From DASVLX01 sp035552275 (GTDB taxonomy: Bacteria; Actinomycetota; Actinomycetes; Mycobacteriales; Pseudonocardiaceae): a stretch of 11,183 bases of DNA. The notes beneath the pieces are model-generated. The model saw only the letters and a program-made list of their open reading frames with translations. It searched no databases and had not been told where the DNA came from. The position numbers and the translations under genes are program-made. The DNA is taken from assembly GCA_035552275.1 (NCBI GenBank), contig DASZLR010000272.1:1-11183 (forward strand), in the 5' to 3' direction. This document shows positions 1 through 5,924 of this stretch, piece after piece (positions within the stretch are counted from its first letter, which is position 1; every line of letters begins with the position of its first letter).

Positions 1-702
1 TACGGCACCATCTACACCACCAAGCTGCTGCGGCGGGGTACCGACATCGACCGGGCCACGCCGACGCACGCCTTCGACGAGCTCACCGTGGCCGACGCCA
101 TGCATCCCTTCCCGGCTCCATTGGCCATAACGGACCACGTCACCACCAATGGGAGCGGTCCCGACTGGGATGGCCTGCTCGGCCCGGTGACGCGTACCCG
201 GGAGCCGCAGCTGCTCTTCGGCAACGACAGCCTGGCTCAGGCCGTGCGTCAGCTGGTGCTCTACGGCCGTGATGGTCTCCCGGTCGGCTCCGTCGACGGT
301 CAGAGCGTGCAAGGTTGGCTGACCAACCAGAGCGTGCTGCGAGCCGTCGCCCGCCAACTGACGGCCGCCGAACCGGACATCGCCGCCGGGCAGCGTGCGG
401 CCGAGTGGGCCGACCCACACGCCGGCATGTCCGGGCATGACCTGAATTCACAGTTGCAGGGCTATCACATCGTCGAACGGACTCTGAGGGAGAAGTCCGG
501 GGCGGTCGGGCACGTCCTCGGCGAACTCGACTGGCCCGTCGGTCATCTGCCGGTGTCGGTCCTGCACAACCGGCATCTGCTCGACGCCGACCCCGCGGTG
601 CGGCTCGCGGGTGGCGATCGCATCAGCTTCCTGGTCCCCGGCGACGCTCAGGCCGTGGGCTCGCCGAACCACGATCGACCGCACCACGAACCAGTGCGCT
701 GA
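1..702 (+). CDS. CLC-family chloride channel, C-terminal cytoplasmic part (5' truncated by window edge)
   Basis: The reading frame is open from base 1 to a TGA at 700-702, so this is the 3' part of a longer gene and its membrane core lies outside the window. The visible 233 residues match the cytoplasmic tail of actinobacterial CLC chloride channels or Cl-/H+ antiporters. A link segment with LLRRGTDIDR (about residues 9-18) is followed by LTVADAM, then a CBS-type segment with EPQLLF, YGRDGLPV and GWLTNQSVL (about residues 65-115). A TrkA-C-like domain closes the protein (about 150-215), with GYHIVERTL, GHVLGEL, PVSVLHN and GDRISFLVP. In this family the CBS and TrkA-C domains bind nucleotides or other ligands and gate the channel. 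Only one convincing CBS unit is seen; the first of the usual pair looks short or diverged. The gene converges with the MarR gene, leaving a 39-base gap with no clear hairpin. Family assignment is from motif recognition. Confidence 0.82.
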   Translation, partial: YGTIYTTKLLRRGTDIDRATPTHAFDELTVADAMHPFPAPLAITDHVTTNGSGPDWDGLLGPVTRTREPQLLFGNDSLAQAVRQLVLYGRDGLPVGSVDGQSVQGWLTNQSVLRAVARQLTAAEPDIAAGQRAAEWADPHAGMSGHDLNSQLQGYHIVERTLREKSGAVGHVLGELDWPVGHLPVSVLHNRHLLDADPAVRLAGGDRISFLVPGDAQAVGSPNHDRPHHEPVR

Positions 703-741
703 AGGACGAACCCTGGCGGGACAACCGCTGACCCGGGATGA

Positions 742-1257
742 TCAGATCCAGTCGGCTCCGCCGCTGTCCGGCCTGCTTGCCGGCGGCTCGCCACCGGCCT
801 CAGTGAACGCCTCCAGTGCGTCGACGAGACCCTGGCGCTGCCGTTCCGGCATGCGGGCCACGATGCGGGCGATGTCCCGGCGGCGCCGTTGGGTCACCTG
901 GCGGACGACCGCTCGTCCCCCCGGGCTCAACGACAACACGACCTCCCGGCGGGAGTGGGGGTTGATCTCCCGATCGACCAGGCCGGCACTGATCAACCGA
1001 TCGATCATCCTGGTTGCGGTGGACGGGGCGACCCCGAGCTGCTCGGCCACCTGTATCAGCTTGATCGACCCCTGCGTCGAGAGCACGACGAGCAGGCGAA
1101 ACTGCGGCAGTGTGATCGATTCCTCGACGGTGGCGATCGAGCGAGCCGAGACCGCCACCAGCAATCGGGAAGCGGTCAGCACAGCGTCGGTGACCGCGTC
1201 CGCGCTGGCGGCACTGTTCGGGTGTACGGAAGTCGCTGTTGAGTGAGCGGTGCTCAT
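742..1257 (-). CDS. MarR-family winged-helix transcriptional regulator
   Basis: An intact 171-residue protein of typical MarR length. A helical dimerisation segment (about 20-45) is followed by the winged helix-turn-helix at about 50-118: LPQFRLLVVL, then IKLIQVAEQLGVAPSTATRM holding the recognition helix (about 76-90), LISAGLVDRE, and the wing NPHSRREVVLSLSPGG with the basic Arg pair. A C-terminal helix (about 120-155) completes the dimer interface. MarR proteins bind palindromic operators as dimers and usually release DNA on binding small aromatic or other ligands. The ATG at 1257 is preceded on the minus strand by AGGAA at short spacing, which supports this start. It is convergent with the chloride channel gene and sits beside the dead kinase locus, so its target is not evident. 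No DUF24-type Cys or metal motif is present. Ligand unknown. Confidence 0.88.
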   Translation of the reverse strand: MSTAHSTATSVHPNSAASADAVTDAVLTASRLLVAVSARSIATVEESITLPQFRLLVVLSTQGSIKLIQVAEQLGVAPSTATRMIDRLISAGLVDREINPHSRREVVLSLSPGGRAVVRQVTQRRRRDIARIVARMPERQRQGLVDALEAFTEAGGEPPASRPDSGGADWI

Positions 1258-1426
1258 GTTTCCTGTCTACCCCACTACTCCCTGATCAAGACCCCGGCAA
1301 CGCTGGAGAGACGCGGTGCTGGTCAGCATATTCAGGATAACGTCCCCCACGCGGGATCGGCGCGGGAACGACAGCGCGGACGTGGTATGACGACGACGCT
1401 GGCGGTCGACCCAGCAAAATGATGCA

Positions 1427-1445
1427 CTATCAGACAGTTGTATAG
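1427..1445. promoter_or_regulatory. Imperfect AT-rich palindrome, possible MarR operator
   Basis: The 19 bases CTATCAGACAGTTGTATAG have perfectly complementary ends (CTAT/ATAG) and scattered inner symmetry; 12 of 19 positions match the reverse complement. It lies in a distinctly AT-rich patch (about 1415-1460) inside the 197-base gap between the MarR gene and the kinase remnant. MarR dimers often bind such sites near their own genes, but this one is about 170 bases upstream of the MarR start, farther than usual for autoregulation. It could equally be the old promoter patch of a lost gene. Weak evidence. Confidence 0.2.
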
Positions 1446-1454
1446 CGCAATTAG

Positions 1455-2466
1455 TCAGCTCGGAGCGAGCCACTGGACGCGGCAACCGTCCTCATGAGGT
1501 GACCCGGCATGGCGAAGACCCACACAGCCAACGGTGGTGCGATCGTCTTTGGTGCCAACGGCCTTCGGGGCAAAGCGTTCGAAGACCCGCTCGCGCAGTT
1601 CGGCCCGCTCACCGGGGACGGCGTCGTCGACCTCCAACCGGGCATCGCGCCCGTTGCGCCGAATACCGATCCGCACCGGACCGTCGGCGTACGACGTTGT
1701 CGAGCAGATTGGTCACCTCGCGGTCGAGTTTGCGGCGTCACCCAGCACCAATGGCCGTGAGGCGGTGTGGTCAACCGGGACGTGGATGTCCGGGCAGGTG
1801 GCCAGGACCTCGCCGACGACATCGAGAAGATCGACCGGTTCCAGCGCGAGGTCCTCAGCATCTTGATCAGTACTGGAGATCTCCAGTAGGTCGACCGCCA
1901 TTCGCTGGAAGCCGCGCAGGACCGGGGCCAGCATCTCCACTGCCTGCCGCAACCGGTCCGGCAGTTCGGTGCGGCCGTGGTGCAGAACCTCGGCAACAGT
2001 GAGCAAGGTGGTCAGCGGCGACCGCAGTTCGTGGCTGACGTCGCTGGCGAAGCGCGCGTCACGCTGGACACGCTGCTCCACTGCGTCCGCGGTGGCGTTG
2101 AACGTCGTAGCCAGCGGCGCGAGATCGGCGTCCGCCTGGCGGGGCAGCCGCGCGCTCAGCTCACGGCCCGCGATCTGGGCGGCGGCGGATGTCAGATCGC
2201 GCAGTGGACGCAGCGCCCGCTTGCTGGCCCGCATGCCCAACGCGACGCCCAGCAGCGCGTGGGCCGCCGCGCCCGCGACGAGCAGGCCGCTGAGGAACCG
2301 GAATGTCTGGTCGAGGTGGAGCAACGGAAACAGCGCCACTTACCGTTAATGACCGACACCGACGCTACGCGACCGCAAGCACCGGCATCCCACCCGACCT
2401 CAACCCGCTGCGGAGCCGCCGTCCCGTTCCTCGCCATGCGCAGCAGCGCGGCGGCCAACCCGGCTG
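1455..2466 (-). pseudogene. Sensor histidine kinase remnant (HAMP, HisKA, damaged ATPase)
   Basis: This is a two-component sensor kinase reading leftward, broken in several places. Its extracytoplasmic end is read from the deacetylase frame as RMARNGTAAPQRVEVG, then shifts to GMPVLAVA, then to FPLLHLDQTFRFL, a usual order for actinobacterial kinases. An open stretch (2339 to 1713) then gives one membrane helix (FLSGLLVAGAAAHALLGVAL), a HAMP linker (about 36-90 of that stretch) and the HisKA box SDVSHELRSPLTTLL with phospho-acceptor His at 2031-2033. Near 1727 one base appears lost after GDAAN. The N-box continues in another frame as DREVTNLLDNVV. A second shift near 1690 restores the first frame at ADGPVRIGI. 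The ATPase part keeps LEVDDAVPG and LRERVFERFA, but the GxGLGL box is degraded to TTVGCVGLRHAG. No response regulator is nearby. Surely non-functional as it stands. Confidence 0.82.
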
Positions 2467-2785
2467 GTTCCACCCGCCGAACGACGTGCTCGCCGAGCAG
2501 GAAGAAGGTGGCGTGCAAGTTGCCCTCCGCCAGGAGGGTCAGGAACTCGGATGTCGAGCTCGGTGAGGTTTGATCGTCGAAAGTCAGTGCCACCCGACCA
2601 GGACCGCCACGTCCGGCCATTCGAATCATCCACCCGCCGGCGGCCGACGGCCAGGTCTCCGCCGGTCCAACGTGCCAGTCGACCAGGATGGCCTGCGCGG
2701 CTGCGTTCAGGAACCGGCCAGCCGGCTTGCGCGGAGCGCGTCCATATTCCTGGCCGTCCAGTCTCCGTTTCAGTCTGTTTGCCAC
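2467..2785 (-). pseudogene. Polysaccharide deacetylase (NodB-fold) N-terminal fragment, fused to kinase remnant
   Basis: The minus-strand frame from 2785 encodes the first part of a NodB-type deacetylase and then runs without a stop into sensor-kinase sequence. Matches to the intact deacetylase at 10032-10754 are clear: WHVGPAETW against HLGPAATW, RVALTFDD against the same residues, and LHATFFLLGEH against EATFFLVAER. The metal-binding Asp pair of motif 1 survives, but TFDDGP has become TFDDQTSP. The fragment ends before motif 2 (the His pair), so motifs 2-5 are absent. The joint lies near 2465, between GEHVVRRVEP (deacetylase-like) and AGLAAALLRMARNGTA (kinase-like). It is therefore catalytically dead and most simply explained by a deletion joining two adjacent same-strand genes. 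The true start is uncertain; the ATG at 2785 is the first in the frame. Confidence 0.75.
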
Positions 2786-2965
2786 CAGGTTGCCGCCCCA
2801 AAAGACTTGTCAGGACGTCCCGATTACAGCTGGCTTCGCTGGAGGCGGTGTCCTCATGTGTGCTATCGAGTTCCTCGCTCGGACCGGTTCCACACGCTCT
2901 GTTCCAACAAGCCCAGCATCGCTGCGTGTTGGGCCGGACAACTGCGAAAACCGGCCTTGCAACTG

Positions 2966-2990
2966 GTTTAGGCCGAATAGGTGGGGGTAT
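2966..2990 (+). promoter_or_regulatory. SigF/SigB-type stress sigma promoter (GTTT-N15-GGGTAT)
   Basis: GTTT at 2966-2969 and GGGTAT at 2985-2990 are separated by 15 bases, matching the known actinobacterial consensus for SigF (mycobacteria) and SigB-like (Streptomyces) stress promoters. The expected start of transcription, near 2997, lies about 40 bases before the ATG of a small ORF at 3038 and about 300 bases before the DUF3040 remnant at 3302. Either could have been the original target. The match is exact in both boxes, but such motifs do occur by chance, and downstream genes are decayed. Confidence 0.5.
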
Positions 2991-3037
2991 TGCGGCACTG
3001 TGCCGTACTTGCCACTTCCTGCTGGGAGCAGGACACC

Positions 3038-3247
3038 ATGGGGCCACCGGACGAAGGTCCGGCTTCTGCGGCACGCCGTCCCACACGCACCGTGAACCGC
3101 GAGCACCGCTGTTTCTCTACGGTGCGGTGCCGCGTCGTCCAGCGATGCCGTCCTCCAGCGATACTGCTAGTGCGTTCTGTCGCAACCGCTCAACGGACCG
3201 GTGACGTCGACCGCAAAAGCAGGTCTGCATGCCTGGGTTCGCGATGA
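3038..3247 (+). CDS. Possible small protein (69 aa), doubtful
   Basis: An ATG at 3038 follows GGAG (3025-3028) and AGGA (3030-3033) and sits about 40 bases after the predicted start of the SigF-type promoter, an ideal layout for a short stress gene. The product begins MGPPDEGPASAARR and is rich in Arg, with several Cys and no membrane segment. No family is recognised. The second half reads like out-of-frame sequence, so this may be a frameshifted remnant rather than a working gene. Confidence 0.2.
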   Translation: MGPPDEGPASAARRPTRTVNREHRCFSTVRCRVVQRCRPPAILLVRSVATAQRTGDVDRKSRSACLGSR

Positions 3248-3301
3248 CTGCCGCAACGCGACGGGCAATTTGACGTACCTATTGGTCATTTGGAGAAAGA
3301 G

Positions 3302-3666
3302 ATGGCTTTGTCACTTGAGGAACAACGTGAACTAGCTGGACTGGAGCGGGTTCCTGCCGCCGATCCCACCTTGGTGGTGGTATGCGATCTGTTCGCCGAG
3401 CCGGTGTGGACTCCGTCGGCCGAATCGTCCGGGTCGGTCCGTCCCAAGCCCAGTCAGGACCGGGCGGGATTGTCCAGCTGTGCATCGTCGCGATCGTCCT
3501 CGGCGTGACCGGGGTCGTCATGATGATCCTGCTGGCCGGCCCATCGGTGCTGGCGGCTTTGGGAATCGTTGTCGCCATTGCTGTCGTCGGCATGTTCACG
3601 GTGAAAACAAGGGCCGGACGCAACCCTCTGGGCAGGGACCTGCGACAGCCGCCCGCACTCTGGTGA
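3302..3666 (+). pseudogene. DUF3040-family small membrane protein, frameshifted
   Basis: The first frame starts at ATG 3302 after a good GGAG/AAAGAG ribosome site and gives MALSLEEQRELAGLERV followed by DPTLVVVCDLFAEP. This is the usual start of DUF3040 proteins: an LS-x-x-E-Q-R-x-L helix, then a short linker. That frame stops at about 3508 in low-quality sequence. A second frame takes over near 3468 and encodes the expected hydrophobic end, VQLCIVAIVLGVTGVVMMIL and LAALGIVVAIAVVGMF, two membrane helices, then a basic tail ending at TGA 3664-3666. A single-base loss (or two-base gain) around 3465-3475 would join the two parts into a protein of about 120 residues, the normal family size. DUF3040 has no known reaction. 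A sequencing error here cannot be excluded, but three other genes nearby are also broken. Confidence 0.72.
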
Positions 3667-3741
3667 TCGACATGCAGCGCATCCAGAACAGTGCGGATGC
3701 CACGGCATTTCCGAAGTTCTTTCCTAGCTAGGAGCTTTGAC

Positions 3742-4554
3742 ATGTCACACGAAACAAACGCGCCGATCGGCGCGGTACCCGCTGACCAAGGTCGTACCAC
3801 ATATACCGATACGACCAAATACACTGATACGGCACACCACGACCAAGATGGCAGTGGTCTGGCCTACTGGCGTACGCATACCCAGATCTCCCTGCAACCG
3901 GTGGCCGCACCCTCGATCCTTGGCCTGTTCGGTTTCGCCGCGGCCACGTTCATGGTGGCCGCCAATCTGGCCGGATGGTTCGGCAACAACGCCTCCCCGC
4001 TGGTGCTGTTCCCATTCGCCGCGATCTTTGGCGGTGTCGCCCAGTTCCTGGCCGGCATGTGGTCCTATCGGGCCCGCGACGGGCTCGCCACTGCGATGCA
4101 TGGCATGTGGGGATCGTTCTGGATCGCCTACGGCTTCTACTTCCTGCTTGTCGCAACGAGCGTGCTGCCCGCGCCGACCAGTTCACACGCTGCGCAGGTG
4201 GGCTTCGGCTACTGGTTCATCGTCCTGGGCGCGATCACCTGGGTCGGTACGGCTGCGGCCTTCGCGGAGAACATCGGTCTGGTGCTGGTATTGCTCACCT
4301 TGGCCAGTGGTTCGACGCTCCTGGCCATCGGCTGGGTGGCGTCGCTGGGCTTCCTGGTTCCCGTCGGTGGGATCGTGCTGGTGGCCTCGGCCGTGTTCGC
4401 CTTCTACACAGCCAGCGCCATGATGCTGCAGGGCTCGTTCAAACGGACCGTGTTGCCGGTCGGCCGAACGCACCACACTGACCGGCCGGAAACTGCCCCG
4501 GTGCGTCCGATTCAGTACGAATTCGGCGAGCCCGGCGTGAAGGTCGGGCAGTAG
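3742..4554 (+). CDS. GPR1/FUN34/YaaH-family acetate (succinate) transporter
   Basis: An intact 270-residue membrane protein. After a hydrophilic N-terminal tail rich in Thr, Asp and Tyr (residues 1-50) come six hydrophobic segments, at about 60-80, 87-107, 117-140, 155-172, 177-197 and 203-227. The signature PSILGLFGFAAATFM (about 57-71) corresponds to the family's N-P-A-P-L-G-L motif region. The GMWSYR and HGMWGSFWIAYGFYF segments match the second conserved block. The family moves acetate and related short acids across the cytoplasmic membrane with protons. The start at 3742 is chosen because AGGAG (3730-3734) precedes it at 7 bases; an in-frame ATG at 3691 lacks this. The first residue of the N-P-A-P-L-G-L motif is replaced here (AAPSILGL), so substrate preference may differ. 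It is followed by a strong hairpin, and probably once shared transcription with the DUF3040 gene. Confidence 0.87.
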   Translation: MSHETNAPIGAVPADQGRTTYTDTTKYTDTAHHDQDGSGLAYWRTHTQISLQPVAAPSILGLFGFAAATFMVAANLAGWFGNNASPLVLFPFAAIFGGVAQFLAGMWSYRARDGLATAMHGMWGSFWIAYGFYFLLVATSVLPAPTSSHAAQVGFGYWFIVLGAITWVGTAAAFAENIGLVLVLLTLASGSTLLAIGWVASLGFLVPVGGIVLVASAVFAFYTASAMMLQGSFKRTVLPVGRTHHTDRPETAPVRPIQYEFGEPGVKVGQ

Positions 4555-4560
4555 GCAACG

Positions 4561-4590
4561 GCGGCGCCGGGCCTGCGAGCTCGGCGCCGC
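4561..4590 (+). terminator. GC-rich hairpin terminator after the acetate transporter
   Basis: GCGGCGCCG (4561-4569) pairs perfectly with CGGCGCCGC (4582-4590). Three further inner pairs (one of them G-U) give a 12-pair stem around a 6-base loop. It begins 7 bases after the transporter stop codon. There is no T-run, which is common for actinobacterial intrinsic terminators. It separates the transporter from the downstream glycosyltransferase operon. Confidence 0.65.
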
Positions 4591-4745
4591 CCGTGCGCGC
4601 ACCCGACGGTACAAACCCTGCCGTCGATGTTGCTGGCGCCCACGGCGGTCCCGGGTGGCCGGAACGGCAACGGGGTCGTTCGACAGTTCGGATCGGTGTG
4701 GTTCCGCCGCGAGGTAGCTGGAGCTTACGCGAGAAGGGAAAAGCG

Positions 4746-5897
4746 ATGTGGGTAAGTGCGCCGGGGAAGATAGCCGCAGGACCAATACTGCTAGTGACCG
4801 CGAGCATGGGCTCGGGGCACAATCAGGTGGCACGGGAACTCAGCGGGCGGTTGTCGGAGCGGGCGCAGACCCGAACGGTTGACCTGTTGGAGATTCTGCC
4901 CTGGCGGATTGGCCATGGCCTGCGCAGCGGCTACGCGGCGATGTTGAATCGGGCGCCCTGGCTCTACGACCAGATTTTCCAGGCGTTCTTCGTGCCGAGG
5001 AATCATTGGCAGCCCAGTACCTCCCCGCTGGTCACCTTGGCCGCGCGCAGACTGCAGCTGGTGGTGACGGCCTGCCAACCCAGCGCGGTGGTCTCCACCT
5101 TCCACCTCGCCGGCCAGGCTGCCGGTTGGCTGCGGCAACGCGGCAGACTCGCGGTGCCCAGCGTCGTGGTGATCACCGAGCCGGCATCGCACGCGTTGTG
5201 GGCGCATCCGGGTACCGACCTGTTCGTTTGCCCGTATCCGTGGGTCGCCGAGGACGCCCGGCGGGCCACCAAGAAGCCTGCCCTCGTACCGGGGCCGGTC
5301 GTCAGTCGCGAACGCCCATCGGCCGAGGACGCCGTTACTGTCGGTCGACGCGCGTTGCGGTTGCAGCCAGGCGAGGATGCGGTGCTGATCTCTACCGGGT
5401 CATGGGGAGTCGGCGACGTCGAGGAGACTGTCGACGAGCTGGCGGGACTGCCCGGTGTGCGCGCTTTTGTCCTCTGCGGACGCAACGAACGACTGAGGCG
5501 GCGGGTGGACGGCCGCTCCGGATGCCGCGCACTGGCTTGGCGCGCCGACCTACCCACGCTGTTCGCCGCCGCACGGGTGCTCGTTGACAACGCCGGCGGC
5601 ACGACCTGCGCCGAGGCATTCGCGGCCGGCCTGCCGGTGGTCGCGCACCGGCCGCTGCCCGGACACGGCCGCGCCGGTGTTCGGGCGTTGACCAACGCCG
5701 GCCTTGTCCGCGATGGACAGTCCGGACTGCGCGCCGCGGTCCAAGCGCTGCTCGTGCCTGGTGCCGTCCGCGATGAACAGTGCCGCCGCGCGGCGGCGGT
5801 GTTCCGGGCCGATCCCGGCGCTGCCACCTTCGACTGGCTGACCCGCCCGGAGCTGGCTCGATCCACTCCCCCTCACCAGCACAGCTCGAGTGGTTGA
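4746..5897 (+). CDS. MGDG-synthase-like glycosyltransferase (GT28 type, GT-B fold)
   Basis: An intact 383-residue protein related to monogalactosyldiacylglycerol synthases and diacylglycerol glucosyltransferases, enzymes that transfer a sugar from a nucleotide donor to a membrane lipid. The N-terminal acceptor domain begins ILLVTASMGSGHNQVA (about 14-29, the Gly-rich GHxxxA loop). It includes STFHLAGQAAG and VVVITEPASHALW (about 140-152), which matches the TDFxxHxxW motif of the family with Glu in place of Asp. The C-terminal donor domain has ISTGSWGVGDV (about 215-225), LCGRNERLR (243-251) and LVDNAGGTTCAEAFAAGLPV (279-298), the nucleotide-sugar binding region. Start 4746 follows AGAAGGGA at good spacing; the open frame extends upstream to 4593, but with no ribosome site there. 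No signal peptide; expected at the inner membrane face. A paralogue lies at 10762-11183. Donor and lipid acceptor cannot be told from sequence. Confidence 0.82.
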   Translation: MWVSAPGKIAAGPILLVTASMGSGHNQVARELSGRLSERAQTRTVDLLEILPWRIGHGLRSGYAAMLNRAPWLYDQIFQAFFVPRNHWQPSTSPLVTLAARRLQLVVTACQPSAVVSTFHLAGQAAGWLRQRGRLAVPSVVVITEPASHALWAHPGTDLFVCPYPWVAEDARRATKKPALVPGPVVSRERPSAEDAVTVGRRALRLQPGEDAVLISTGSWGVGDVEETVDELAGLPGVRAFVLCGRNERLRRRVDGRSGCRALAWRADLPTLFAAARVLVDNAGGTTCAEAFAAGLPVVAHRPLPGHGRAGVRALTNAGLVRDGQSGLRAAVQALLVPGAVRDEQCRRAAAVFRADPGAATFDWLTRPELARSTPPHQHSSSG

Positions 5898-5924
5898 CAT
5901 GGCCCTCGGTTCCGCACTGATCGC

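Larger units (their letters stand above)
2786..3301. other. Intergenic region without a secure gene
   Basis: About 500 bases separate the deacetylase remnant (-) from the DUF3040 remnant (+). All six frames were read and none gives a protein with family motifs or convincing codon bias; the longer open frames are overlapping and low-complexity. Two things stand out and are listed separately: a SigF/SigB-type promoter at 2966-2990, and a small ORF from 3038. This stretch may hold further remains of a decayed gene. Confidence 0.55.

Noticed and set aside
1499..2002. Plus-strand open frames opposite the kinase remnant
   Set aside because: Arg/Pro-rich antisense frames; the kinase HisKA box and N-box on the minus strand explain the sequence.
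2551..3204. Plus-strand open frame of 217 codons over the deacetylase remnant and gap
   Set aside because: No start context, no domain, biased to Arg, Pro and Ser; it overlaps sequence with recognisable deacetylase coding on the other strand.
3724..3731. CTAGCTAG palindrome before the acetate transporter
   Set aside because: Only eight bases and overlapping the ribosome binding region; likely chance.
5003..5866. Long minus-strand open frame opposite the glycosyltransferase
   Set aside because: It is Ser/Arg/Ala-rich with no domain and lies antisense to a gene with complete family motifs. High-GC DNA commonly yields such antisense frames.
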